Part shown: one piece after another, positions 1 through 6,449 of the stretch
Numbering within the stretch: position 1 is the first letter of the stretch
Layout: each line of letters opens with the position of its first letter
Origin: Methanobacteriota archaeon
GTDB lineage: Archaea > Thermoplasmatota > Poseidoniia > Poseidoniales > Poseidoniaceae
Assembly (NCBI GenBank): GCA_002694245.1
Contig: NZLM01000005.1
Span: forward strand, 1-11,195
DNA length: 11,195 bases
Direction: 5' to 3'
The notes under the pieces: model-generated
Told to the model about the DNA's origin: nothing
The model's database searches: none
What the model saw: only the letters and a program-made list of their open reading frames with translations
Position numbers and translations under genes: made by a program

Positions 1-328
1 GTTTTCCTGTGAATTCGTGAGGCTTCACACTCATGTCACCCATTGAGATAATTTCCTTCTTTAAGCGTACGTTCATTTTTCTAAATGCACAATCCTCAGA
101 TTCAGAATATTTGACCCATATGTCACTAAATCTTTCATCAGACTTGATGTGTTCGACAAAAATATCGATTTTTTCTCTTGGTGCTGAAAGGAAGATATTG
201 ATTCCTTCAGGTGAGAGCAAAATCGTTCCATAAATTCCGTGTGAGTCACAGAATTGTTTCAGTGGTTCACGCAGTTCTTCATACTCAGGCATATCTAGAA
301 ATTTGTATGCTGAGATATTTGTCCACAT
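1..328 (-). CDS. trhO: tRNA uridine(34) hydroxylase TrhO, N-terminal part (cut by window edge)
   Basis: TrhO (YceA/UPF0176, rhodanese-related) makes 5-hydroxyuridine at wobble position 34 of certain tRNAs, using oxygen. Reading the minus strand from the ATG at 328 gives 109 codons open to base 1. The protein starts MWTNISAYKF and shows the family's N-terminal signature: residues 20-27 REPLKQFC, 34-44 GTILLSPEGIN and 87-97 VRLKKEIISMG. The rhodanese domain with its cysteine would lie in the missing C-terminal two thirds, since the family is usually about 300-350 residues. The start fits the family because YKF sits near the N-terminus. It lies 10 bases after the cupin stop on the same strand, so the two are probably co-transcribed. 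The closest sequences I can recall are bacterial, which suggests transfer; that is inference. Family identity is fairly sure; catalytic intactness cannot be judged here. Confidence 0.85.
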   Translation of the reverse strand, partial: MWTNISAYKFLDMPEYEELREPLKQFCDSHGIYGTILLSPEGINIFLSAPREKIDIFVEHIKSDERFSDIWVKYSESEDCAFRKMNVRLKKEIISMGDMSVKPHEFTGK

Positions 329-338
329 GCTAATCGAC

Positions 339-665
339 TCAAGCCGCTTTAACACCCTCAGGCCACAAGACTAGAATCAGAGTCTGTCCTCTAGTTCTTG
401 GAGTGTGAGTAGTTTCTCGATCCATCCAGACAATAGACCCTTGCGGGTAGGTTCCGTCCTCATCCCAAACCTCACCTTCTAGAACAAGGTAGCACTCTCC
501 TCCCGGGTGGCTGTGAGGCATGAATGCGTCCACATCTACATCACTTATTACATCGTAGAGAACAAGGGACAAAGCATCCTCTCTAGCTAGTTTTCCAAGA
601 CGAACACCTGTGCCGAAATCTCTCCACTTTACATTCTCGTTAATCCAGTCTCGATCAACGCTCAT
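339..665 (-). CDS. ChrR-type cupin-domain protein
   Basis: A small single-domain cupin of about 108 residues. Numbered from the longest reading (ATG at 728, 129 residues), the metal-binding pattern of the ChrR cupin family is complete: H72-x-H74-x3-E78 in PHSHPGGECYLVLEGE, then H108 thirty residues after the glutamate, as I recall the spacing in ChrR itself. DEDGTYPQGS between them is also typical. ChrR is a zinc anti-sigma factor sensing singlet oxygen, but only its C-terminal cupin is present here, with no zinc-finger anti-sigma domain, so the role is unknown; sensing or detoxifying an oxidant is a guess. I prefer the ATG at 665 (MSVDRDWINE) because family members place WRDF-like residues about 14-20 from the start. 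ATGs at 701 and 728 are in frame and possible. It stands 10 bases upstream of trhO and probably shares its transcript. Confidence 0.8.
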   Translation of the reverse strand: MSVDRDWINENVKWRDFGTGVRLGKLAREDALSLVLYDVISDVDVDAFMPHSHPGGECYLVLEGEVWDEDGTYPQGSIVWMDRETTHTPRTRGQTLILVLWPEGVKAA

Positions 666-741
666 ACTCAGCCAGTCAGCAAGTCCATGTGAAAAGGGCA
701 TGTCCCACCCGAATAGTAGTCTATGCATGAACCCTACGGCC

Positions 742-748
742 TTTATTT
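742..748 (+). promoter_or_regulatory. TATA-like box for the membrane gene at 776
   Basis: TTTATTT lies 28 to 34 bases ahead of the GTG at 776, the distance expected for an archaeal TATA box driving a leaderless or nearly leaderless mRNA. The same AT-rich run could serve the divergent cupin gene, with a start near 720; that would put the ATG at 728 outside the transcript and favour the starts at 701 or 665. Judged by position and composition only. Confidence 0.35.
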
Positions 749-759
749 GAAAAAGGAGT

Positions 760-775
760 AACCTAAGCGTAGGTT
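760..775. repeat. Perfect 6-base inverted repeat abutting the GTG start at 776
   Basis: AACCTA and TAGGTT are exact reverse complements separated by AGCG, giving the 16-base element AACCTAAGCGTAGGTT. It sits in the 729-775 gap between divergent genes and ends one base before the GTG start. It could be a regulator site or, if transcribed, a short hairpin, although the preferred start of transcription is at about 776. A chance occurrence is possible. Confidence 0.35.
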
Positions 776-1585
776 GTGGTCGAGCCGTTAGGACTTGTTA
801 CAATCCCGCCATCCAATGTTTGGGAGTTTTACATATTGTTCCTGTTTTTACCAGGGTTAATGCGGGCAGTATTTCTCGCAAGACCATTTTTACAAGTAAC
901 TAAACAGTTAGCACCCCATGGTGGATGGGTTCTAAAGAGGTTGAAGGAACTTCCAGTGCGAGGTTATACCCTACTGGCAGTAAATGAGATTCTAGCCTTC
1001 ACATTGCCAATTTTAGTTTTGGTTCTGTTTAGATTTTTCACGGATCCACTGGGCTGGCCGACATGGGACGAATCCAATTGGTTTGGTTTAATTTTGTTAT
1101 TCTTGTTCGCATTTGGCTGGATATTATTCGACTTTTACCGAGTAATGAGAGTTCGGAGGATGCTCAAAACTATTCAAAAGCAAAACATAGAACGTCTGAG
1201 AAAAATTGCAGATACAGGATTCAAGGTTCGCGGATGGTTACGTAAATTCGCTCGAAGGGATCAAAGTTCAAAGGTTAAAGAAGAGGAAACTGTTGCAAAA
1301 TCGGTCGCCAAAACCTCGCTTTCAACATGGGGATTAATGGCGCTCAAAGCACGGAAGTTGACACCTGCAGGGCTTGTTAGTGCGGTTGCCACCGGCGCTG
1401 CTGTTGAATTAACTAGAAGAGGCGCAGGGGTCGTTTCTGACAAAATAGATGACAAAATGCAAGCAGAATTTGAAAAGATATCAGTAGCAAATAGTAAAAC
1501 AGTTCTACAGATGTTCTTTAGAGACTTTTTGATTGGAGGATTACCATTGGTAATGCTCTGGCTTATTCCTTTAATTCTGCCTTGA
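776..1585 (+). CDS. Four-segment membrane protein, unknown function
   Basis: A 269-residue protein I do not recognise. Hydrophobic segments lie at about residues 15-36, 64-87, 102-120 and 248-268. Segments 3 and 4 are separated by about 125 residues: first a strongly basic helix (roughly 121-170, rich in R and K, reading VMRVRRMLKTIQKQ), then a small-residue stretch at 195-220 (AGLVSAVATGAAVELTRRGAG) that may pack against or dip into the membrane. The positive charge right after segment 3 suggests that this loop is cytoplasmic. The start is GTG at 776: the frame has a TAG at 770, and the first hydrophobic segment needs these N-terminal residues. The next in-frame ATG (857) would cut into segment 1. 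gpmA follows after 42 bases, but with its own TATA-like box, so co-transcription is uncertain. No catalytic motif is visible. Confidence 0.75.
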   Translation: MVEPLGLVTIPPSNVWEFYILFLFLPGLMRAVFLARPFLQVTKQLAPHGGWVLKRLKELPVRGYTLLAVNEILAFTLPILVLVLFRFFTDPLGWPTWDESNWFGLILLFLFAFGWILFDFYRVMRVRRMLKTIQKQNIERLRKIADTGFKVRGWLRKFARRDQSSKVKEEETVAKSVAKTSLSTWGLMALKARKLTPAGLVSAVATGAAVELTRRGAGVVSDKIDDKMQAEFEKISVANSKTVLQMFFRDFLIGGLPLVMLWLIPLILP

Positions 1586-1597
1586 CAAGGTTGAAGC

Positions 1598-1603
1598 ATA
1601 ATA
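1598..1603 (+). promoter_or_regulatory. TATA-like box for gpmA
   Basis: ATAATA, preceded by the purine-rich GAAGC, lies 25 to 30 bases ahead of the gpmA ATG at 1628. That is the expected spacing for a leaderless archaeal transcript. It falls inside the 42-base gap after the membrane-protein gene and suggests that gpmA has its own promoter. No Shine-Dalgarno motif precedes the ATG. Confidence 0.4.
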
Positions 1604-1627
1604 GACTACGCCCCTAACACGAGAACA

Positions 1628-2320
1628 ATGGCACTTCTCATTCTGATGCGACATGGACAGTCCATGTGGAATGCTGCGAACCAATTCACAGGATGGGTTG
1701 ATGTACCGCTAACAAACAAGGGAATCAACGAAGCGATTGAGGGTGGAAATGAAATTTCCTCTCTACCAATAGATGAAATCCATACGTCTACACTTATTCG
1801 AGCGCAAATGACTGCTATGATTGCACTTGCACAGCATGAATCAGGAAAAACTCCGATTATCCAGTACCCGAATAGCGATGAACATATGGGAGAGAATGAA
1901 TCAAGAATGGTTGACTGGGCGCAATCAAATGATACAGGAGAAAACACACTACCTGTTTATGTTTCATGGCAATTAAATGAAAGGATGTATGGAGATTTAC
2001 AGGGCCTAAATAAGCAAGAAACGAGGGAAAAATTCGGGAATGAACAAGTCCACATTTGGAGAAGATCCTACGATGTTCCACCACCGAATGGAGAGTCGTT
2101 GGAGTTAACTGCTGCGCGAACAATACCTTATTTGGAATCAACAATAAAAAAATCCCTGAAAGAAGGGAAAAATGTGTTTGTTGCTGCTCATGGAAACAGT
2201 CTTCGCTCAATTGTAATGAGCATAGAAAATCTATCTAAGGAAGACGTATTGAACTTGGAAATTCCAACAGGTAAACCAATCGTATACGAATGGGACCAAG
2301 GAATCTGGCAGAAAAGGTGA
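1628..2320 (+). CDS. gpmA: 2,3-bisphosphoglycerate-dependent phosphoglycerate mutase
   Basis: Interconverts 3- and 2-phosphoglycerate in glycolysis/gluconeogenesis through a phosphohistidine; cytoplasmic. All signature parts are present in 230 residues: R8-H9-G10-Q11-S12 with H9 as the phosphorylated histidine, FTGWVDVPLT at 20-29, R58 in the RA pair, LNERMYGDLQGLNK at 116-129 with E118 as the likely acid/base, WRRSYDVPPP at 144-153, and AHGNSLR at 187-193 with H188 as the second catalytic histidine. Against the E. coli enzyme it has about 30 extra residues between H9 and E118 (around 70-108) and lacks about 25 residues of the loop between PPP and ESL, so it is a short-loop type. Archaea mostly use the unrelated cofactor-independent enzymes, so this looks acquired from bacteria. 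The DUF1499 gene starts within its stop codon. Confidence 0.95.
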   Translation: MALLILMRHGQSMWNAANQFTGWVDVPLTNKGINEAIEGGNEISSLPIDEIHTSTLIRAQMTAMIALAQHESGKTPIIQYPNSDEHMGENESRMVDWAQSNDTGENTLPVYVSWQLNERMYGDLQGLNKQETREKFGNEQVHIWRRSYDVPPPNGESLELTAARTIPYLESTIKKSLKEGKNVFVAAHGNSLRSIVMSIENLSKEDVLNLEIPTGKPIVYEWDQGIWQKR

Positions 2321-2742
2321 TTCACCTGTCGTCTCGCTTTTGGCTTAGCTTACCAGCATTCTATTTTGTTGGACTGATATTGTTGAATATCATCAGCATA
2401 CCCTTTGCAACAAATGAGATGTTAGATGATTGCCCCGAAGACTCATTCAACTGTGATTACAGGATAATTGCCCTCGATGTTAGTACCGATGAGTTGCATG
2501 AAGCAATGGAATCATGGGCAGACGAACGCTCCTTAACAACCACATTTAGCGAGGGTCATATTGTAGATAGGACCTTTTTCATGCAGTTCCCAGACGATGT
2601 GCATTACTCTAATGGGTGTGGCACTGTGGAAATATTTAGCAAATCTCGTTTAGGTGTCGGTGACTTAGGTGTTAATGCAGATAGGATTGATGACATAGTC
2701 TCATTCTTAGAAGAATATGATTTCAAGACAACGTGTCAATAA
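2317..2742 (+). CDS. DUF1499 family protein, membrane-anchored
   Basis: I chose the GTG at 2317, whose bases form a GTGA overlap with the gpmA TGA stop, as in translationally coupled genes; the ATG at 2290 would give nine more residues and a 31-base overlap. From the GTG the protein has 141 residues. One hydrophobic segment (about 8-29) should anchor or export it. The rest fits DUF1499: cysteines C39 and C46 in a CPEDSFNC block, and then RTFFMQFPDDV (85-95), VEIFSKSRLGVGDLGVN (104-120) and ADRI. C101 and C140 make four cysteines, possibly paired if the domain is outside the cell. The function of DUF1499 is unknown. Linkage to gpmA is probably only co-expression. Its stop overlaps the tail of the JAMM gene by 7 bases. 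Confidence 0.8.
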   Translation: MIHLSSRFWLSLPAFYFVGLILLNIISIPFATNEMLDDCPEDSFNCDYRIIALDVSTDELHEAMESWADERSLTTTFSEGHIVDRTFFMQFPDDVHYSNGCGTVEIFSKSRLGVGDLGVNADRIDDIVSFLEEYDFKTTCQ

Positions 2743-3428
2743 GCAATTCCTTCGTCATTAACAAAAACAACATTTACCCCAAGTCCAGCTTTGTGGAATG
2801 CAATTAACTCGAGTGAATGGATTCTATGTCCTGTTGGTGCAATACCCAAGACTTGTCGTTTGTCCTTTTTTGAAAACCAGGACTTTTTTTCTCCAATTAT
2901 CCTTCTTTCTCCTTCTATATCATCGAACCATGGTAGAGGTCCCTCTGGTGAAAATTGGATTCCTAAAATCATGTCAACACCGTCTGTAGATTGAGCAGCA
3001 TCGGCATCAGCCCCACTAGGAATTGCTGGGCAGTTAGGATGAGTATGCAACCAATGCGTGAATCTACCTGCTCTAGGTCCTCTATCTGTTCCAAACACCT
3101 CGTCAGTCCACTCCTCTGGAAGGTGATGCACTGAGAAGGAATCACCTCGATTGACCATTTTTGCTTCATGTATTCTGTAACCTTGTCCTGCGAACAGATC
3201 TTTCTTTCTGTTTACACCTTGAAATTCAGATTCTATCTCTGGAAGATTTTTCTCTCTTGAGACATCGAGACCTACTAAAATTTCATCAGGTAAGGATTTG
3301 AAAGCCCATTCTAGTATATCCTCAAGAATTCTTGCGGGGAAATGAACCTGCGCAACATACTCATCTCTACGATTATGCGATTCATCATTGTAAATTGCGA
3401 CTGCATCCGCTAACCAGTCGCTCACCAT
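2736..3428 (-). CDS. JAMM/MPN+ domain metalloprotease-like protein
   Basis: A 230-residue protein carrying a complete JAMM zinc motif: H128-x-H130-x7-S138-x2-D141 in HTHPNCPAIPSGAD. The usual upstream glutamate is probably E49, in LPDEILVGLDV after a predicted helix, matching the helix-P-x-E-x-x-G-x-L layout of the fold. E49 and H128 are 79 residues apart, longer than the roughly 55-65 I recall for Rpn11 or archaeal JAMM1, so there is an insert (about 60-105, including QGYRIHEAKMVNRGDSFSVHHL). Archaeal JAMM proteins can remove ubiquitin-like SAMP tags; others act on different isopeptide or amide bonds, so the substrate is open. No signal peptide is seen, so it is probably cytoplasmic. The ATG at 3428 is the first of the frame. 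It is alone on its strand, tail-overlapping DUF1499 and divergent from the acidic protein gene at 3521. Confidence 0.8.
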   Translation of the reverse strand: MVSDWLADAVAIYNDESHNRRDEYVAQVHFPARILEDILEWAFKSLPDEILVGLDVSREKNLPEIESEFQGVNRKKDLFAGQGYRIHEAKMVNRGDSFSVHHLPEEWTDEVFGTDRGPRAGRFTHWLHTHPNCPAIPSGADADAAQSTDGVDMILGIQFSPEGPLPWFDDIEGERRIIGEKKSWFSKKDKRQVLGIAPTGHRIHSLELIAFHKAGLGVNVVFVNDEGIAY

Positions 3429-3474
3429 AACCCGGCGATGGAGTGCTATGACATGAAGGCCACCCTTATTGGCT

Positions 3475-3490
3475 GGATTCCGGGTAATCC
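3475..3490. repeat. Small inverted repeat in divergent promoter gap
   Basis: GGATTCCGGGTAATCC has exact 5-base arms (GGATT and AATCC) around a 6-base centre, in the middle of the 92-base gap (3429-3520) between the JAMM gene and the acidic-protein gene. The gap has no clear TATA box; TTGAATA at 3491-3497 is the nearest candidate for the plus-strand gene. A regulator site is possible and a chance match equally so. Confidence 0.25.
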
Positions 3491-3520
3491 TTGAATACCC
3501 CCAACGGGTGATATTTCATC

Positions 3521-4213
3521 ATGGCGAAGAAGAAGAGTGGTTTTGGGAGAATCCTCGGTGCCATCACAGGAAGTCCTTACGAGCGCTTGGAAAAGCAAAT
3601 CGACAAGGTGGTTGCTGAAGCGGGAAGCGATCGCGCCCTAGCAAAAACTCTCAAGAAATTGGTAAACGCAATTGGTAAACAATACGAAGAGGGTAACATC
3701 GATGAAGAGGAGCATGATTTACTTCTAGAGTCAATAGAAGATGTTGACCCTGAGCAAAGAACATTTCAAAAATTGGGTGACGATTCTGATGCCTTTTACG
3801 ATGAGGGAGAAATGCCTGATTCACCGGAGTTGAAACTTGGTAAGCGAAAAAATCTCGATGAATTAATGAAATCACAAGGTAATGAGTTCGTTGGCTCTTT
3901 CGGAAGGGATGAATTCGATGAATTCAAGAAATCCATGGCAGCAGATTTCTATGCTGACTCTGATGAAGCCATTGCAGCTGGAGATCATCAACATGAAATC
4001 AGAACTCAAAATAGAGTATTCGCCGACGCTGAAGAAGGGATTAACCAACTGAAGCAACAAATGGCTGAGGAAAGTGGTCTTGAGAATCCTGATGAAGACG
4101 AGGAAGATGAAAACTACTACACTGATGATGATGGTGTGGAGTGGTGGAAGGACGACGACGGCTACTGGTGGTATAGAGAGCCAGGTCAAGCGGATTGGCA
4201 GCCTCACGACTGA
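3521..4213 (+). CDS. Acidic soluble protein with tryptophan-rich C-terminal tail, unknown function
   Basis: A 230-residue protein I do not recognise. It begins with a short basic patch (MAKKKSGFGR), followed by a probably helical region at about 20-82 containing YEEGNIDEEEHDLLLESIED, which loosely resembles a SHOCT-type short helix pair. A disordered, acidic, charge-rich middle follows (83-190), including the duplicated EFDEF at 131-135 encoded by two GATGAATTC copies (3908-3925). The tail (191-230) is a D/E run followed by two tandem units, DDDGVEWWK (202-210) and DDDGYWWYR (211-219), and then EPGQADWQPHD. There is no signal peptide or membrane segment. The Trp/Asp tail looks like a small aromatic binding module, which is inference. 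The gene is alone, and its stop overlaps the response-regulator stop by 10 bases. The high D/E content suits cytoplasm or a charged partner. Confidence 0.75.
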   Translation: MAKKKSGFGRILGAITGSPYERLEKQIDKVVAEAGSDRALAKTLKKLVNAIGKQYEEGNIDEEEHDLLLESIEDVDPEQRTFQKLGDDSDAFYDEGEMPDSPELKLGKRKNLDELMKSQGNEFVGSFGRDEFDEFKKSMAADFYADSDEAIAAGDHQHEIRTQNRVFADAEEGINQLKQQMAEESGLENPDEDEEDENYYTDDDGVEWWKDDDGYWWYREPGQADWQPHD

Positions 4214-4548
4214 TTCCATATTTCGAGATCTGCTAGTTTGAATTTCACTATACCATAGTCAGCACCGTATGCTAGCATAGCATTGTTAGCAGTGCTTGCA
4301 GAACTCATTGCAACGATTTTTTCAGGTCGCTCTACATCAGAATCAAGTAGCATTTTTAGTACACTAAGGCCTTTGAAAGGCGGCATGTAGTGGTCAAGTA
4401 GCAGAATGTCAGGGGCATAATCACGAATTTTTTCTAGGAAATCCTCAGAATTCCAATATTGTTTGAACTCAATATCGGACAGGTTTACTCCGCCACTGAT
4501 TAGCAGAGCTTCAATATCAACCGAGTCTTCGAAGGCTAGTACCTTCAT
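4204..4548 (-). CDS. Stand-alone CheY-like response regulator receiver
   Basis: A 114-residue single receiver domain with no output domain. The phosphorylation site residues are in place: acidic pocket E7-D8 after the first strand (KVLAFED), phospho-acceptor D52 in ILLLDHYMPP, switch serine S82 or S83 in KIVAMSSAS, and K102 in GIVKF. The Y-x-MPP sequence and the alternating hydrophobic strands are typical. Such domains relay phosphate from a histidine kinase to a partner, but no kinase gene lies in the window. Its ATG (4546-4548) overlaps the stop of the upstream hydrolase as ATGA, so it should be translated from that mRNA by coupling. The C-terminus is short: the last helix after K102 is only about 12 residues (LADLEIWNQS), less than in CheY, which may change the partner surface. 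Its stop lies within the 3' end of the convergent acidic-protein gene. Confidence 0.85.
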   Translation of the reverse strand: MKVLAFEDSVDIEALLISGGVNLSDIEFKQYWNSEDFLEKIRDYAPDILLLDHYMPPFKGLSVLKMLLDSDVERPEKIVAMSSASTANNAMLAYGADYGIVKFKLADLEIWNQS

Positions 4549-6404
4549 TCCTCTTCATCCTCGACAGCATCCCACCAATTAGGTACCAGGAACCACTCTG
4601 GAGCATCGTCACTTCTTTCGATTAATGGCAGTCCAAGTTCAGAATCATCAATATTCAATTGTAAGCCAAATGAAGCACATGGACTTGGCAAATAATCCTC
4701 TCCTGATTCAGTTAATTCGATTACAATCTCGTGCCCGGCAGGAATAATTGCATCTATTGGATTGAATTCCATCAGCATGGTGTAGGTTGAGAATGGGGTG
4801 ACAGTCTTTGCTTCATATCCTCCATCGCGATACCTTACGTCCATAGTGGCATGACCGATTCTAATACCTTCTGTAGCATCTCGCATGGTTGCGAAAATTT
4901 GACCACCATCACATCTGGTACTAACAGATAGATGCAGTGTTGGTAACCCTGCAATGAATCTATCTTGGTCTGAAATTGGGAATGTGATTGTGCTTTGTGC
5001 GTTGGAGCTAACAAATTCGCCGTTTGTTGTTGCTTGAGTTAATGGAATCATTTCCCATTCCATATCTTCGGGCGGCCAGGTATCTTCAACGTGCCATTTT
5101 CCATCATTGCGTTGCATTTGAACATGCATTTCTGGCATAACACCATTGCCCTTTAGCCAGTATTCAAACCAAGCGAATAAGTCAACAGCCCAGTCCATCC
5201 TTGTCATTTCTGGATAAGCCTCAGCACCATATCCAGTAGAAACTGCGTTCTGGTGGGTAGTAGGTTGATCGGGATAGTTATGAGCCCATTGACCCATTAT
5301 GCCTCGCGCATGAATACCAGCATCCCTCATTAGTTGGTATGTTGGAAAGGCATGGTATGGGTCAACGTTCCAATCTTGCATTCCCCATACAAGGTATACA
5401 CTCCCCTTGTAATTTGCTAATACATCGGGTAAATGCCTTCTTTCATCCCAGTAATCATTCCACTCTGCTCCACCGTAGTGCGCCCACAAGTGGGTTGAGA
5501 ATGGATTTAATGGACCGACTAAATCATCTTGACAAACTCTCAATTCATCGGTAGTCAAGTCACTGGTTGCTGCCTGATAAGCCGCATCATAACCCATGGC
5601 TCTTGCTTCACTAGAACCGTTTCTGTAGAACATTTCTTGTACACCGATTGACCCTGAGATAGGCACAATTGTCTTCAAGTGCTCAGATGGATTCTGTGCA
5701 GCTTCCCAATTTGTGGTTCCGGCATAGGATTTACCCATCAAACCGACATTTCCATTTGACCAGTTTTGTGTGCCCAGCCATTCTACCACTGCCTGTATGC
5801 CAGTTTGTTCTCCAAGCCCCTTGACATCTTGACAATGAGTTGACTTTCCTGTTCCAAAAGTCGAGGCTTGGGCGAGAGCATAACCGTGCGAGATGAAATT
5901 GTCATACACCCAAGCACCTACTCCTCCATCAGGTATCGTGTTAGGGTTTGAATCATCTCCAACACCAGGCATTCCTTCTCCTCCAAAGTCATAGTAAGGG
6001 TGAATTGTCATTATTACTGGAACTTTGACACCCTCGGGTACATCGGGAAGCCACAGCGCTACGTGCATCAGGTCGTCTTCTGGGAATCCTACATCTTCTT
6101 CAGATGCTGGTAAATCTACAGAAACGAAATGTTCGGTGTAAGTTAGAACGCCGTAGGTGCCATTAACCGGCAATACGGACCTTTCTTGTGTTAAATCCAA
6201 GTCCATCTTGTGCCTGTCATGCAGAGGAACCTGCCACCATTCGCCCACGCTTTCTAGAGATGCATTTTCGTCAATTTCCAAGGTTATGTTAGTGCTTAGA
6301 AGCAAGAAAGCAATAGAAAAAGCCAATGTCGCTCCCAGTGTAATATTGAGAGTGGTATTTTCTGAGTCCGGTAGGACTTCAGCTTCATACACATCTTCCT
6401 GCAT
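4545..6404 (-). CDS. Membrane-anchored X-Pro dipeptidyl-peptidase / CocE-type serine hydrolase
   Basis: A 619-residue alpha/beta hydrolase of the S15/CocE group, which cleaves X-Pro dipeptides or acyl esters. The N-terminus is short and acidic, then one membrane segment at about 18-38 anchors it, with the catalytic part probably outside. The triad is visible: S226 in GKSYAG, D344 in WGMQDWNV and H375 in GQWAHNYP. VPVIMTIHPYYDF (128-140) is the strand and oxyanion region. From about 405 a beta-rich region fits the PepX C-terminal jelly roll. Four cysteines (191, 291, 498, 576) and several N-x-S/T sites suit an exported protein. Substrate is uncertain; peptide scavenging fits a marine heterotroph, but CocE-like esterase or acylase activity is an alternative. 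The C-terminus is acidic (AVEDEEE). The downstream receiver gene overlaps its stop by four bases. Confidence 0.88.
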   Translation of the reverse strand: MQEDVYEAEVLPDSENTTLNITLGATLAFSIAFLLLSTNITLEIDENASLESVGEWWQVPLHDRHKMDLDLTQERSVLPVNGTYGVLTYTEHFVSVDLPASEEDVGFPEDDLMHVALWLPDVPEGVKVPVIMTIHPYYDFGGEGMPGVGDDSNPNTIPDGGVGAWVYDNFISHGYALAQASTFGTGKSTHCQDVKGLGEQTGIQAVVEWLGTQNWSNGNVGLMGKSYAGTTNWEAAQNPSEHLKTIVPISGSIGVQEMFYRNGSSEARAMGYDAAYQAATSDLTTDELRVCQDDLVGPLNPFSTHLWAHYGGAEWNDYWDERRHLPDVLANYKGSVYLVWGMQDWNVDPYHAFPTYQLMRDAGIHARGIMGQWAHNYPDQPTTHQNAVSTGYGAEAYPEMTRMDWAVDLFAWFEYWLKGNGVMPEMHVQMQRNDGKWHVEDTWPPEDMEWEMIPLTQATTNGEFVSSNAQSTITFPISDQDRFIAGLPTLHLSVSTRCDGGQIFATMRDATEGIRIGHATMDVRYRDGGYEAKTVTPFSTYTMLMEFNPIDAIIPAGHEIVIELTESGEDYLPSPCASFGLQLNIDDSELGLPLIERSDDAPEWFLVPNWWDAVEDEEE

Positions 6405-6449
6405 TGATTATTACGAATAGCAACTCACTCATCAGTGTTCGCTTTTTCA

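Noticed and set aside
33..233. Plus-strand open frame of 66 codons at the left edge
   Set aside because: The opposite strand encodes a clear TrhO N-terminus over the same bases, so this frame is a shadow.
339..728. Longest cupin reading, starting at ATG 728
   Set aside because: Kept only as an alternative: the extra 21 residues lie ahead of the family's usual start, and the nearest TATA-like run would start transcription downstream of 728.
1261..2210. Several minus-strand open frames of 112-117 codons under the membrane gene and gpmA
   Set aside because: They are antisense to genes with good domain or membrane-segment evidence, show no family features, and reflect the low stop density opposite these genes.
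2884..2890. A-AAA-AAG slippery heptamer in frame in the JAMM gene (minus strand)
   Set aside because: The heptamer is real and in the dnaX-like phase, but I see no pseudoknot or upstream booster, and the -1 frame just ends after about 25 codons. Lysine-rich coding explains it.
3430..3485. ACCCGG (3430-3435) and CCGGGT (3480-3485) as a long-range inverted repeat
   Set aside because: Six-base arms about 44 bases apart are too weak to tell from chance.
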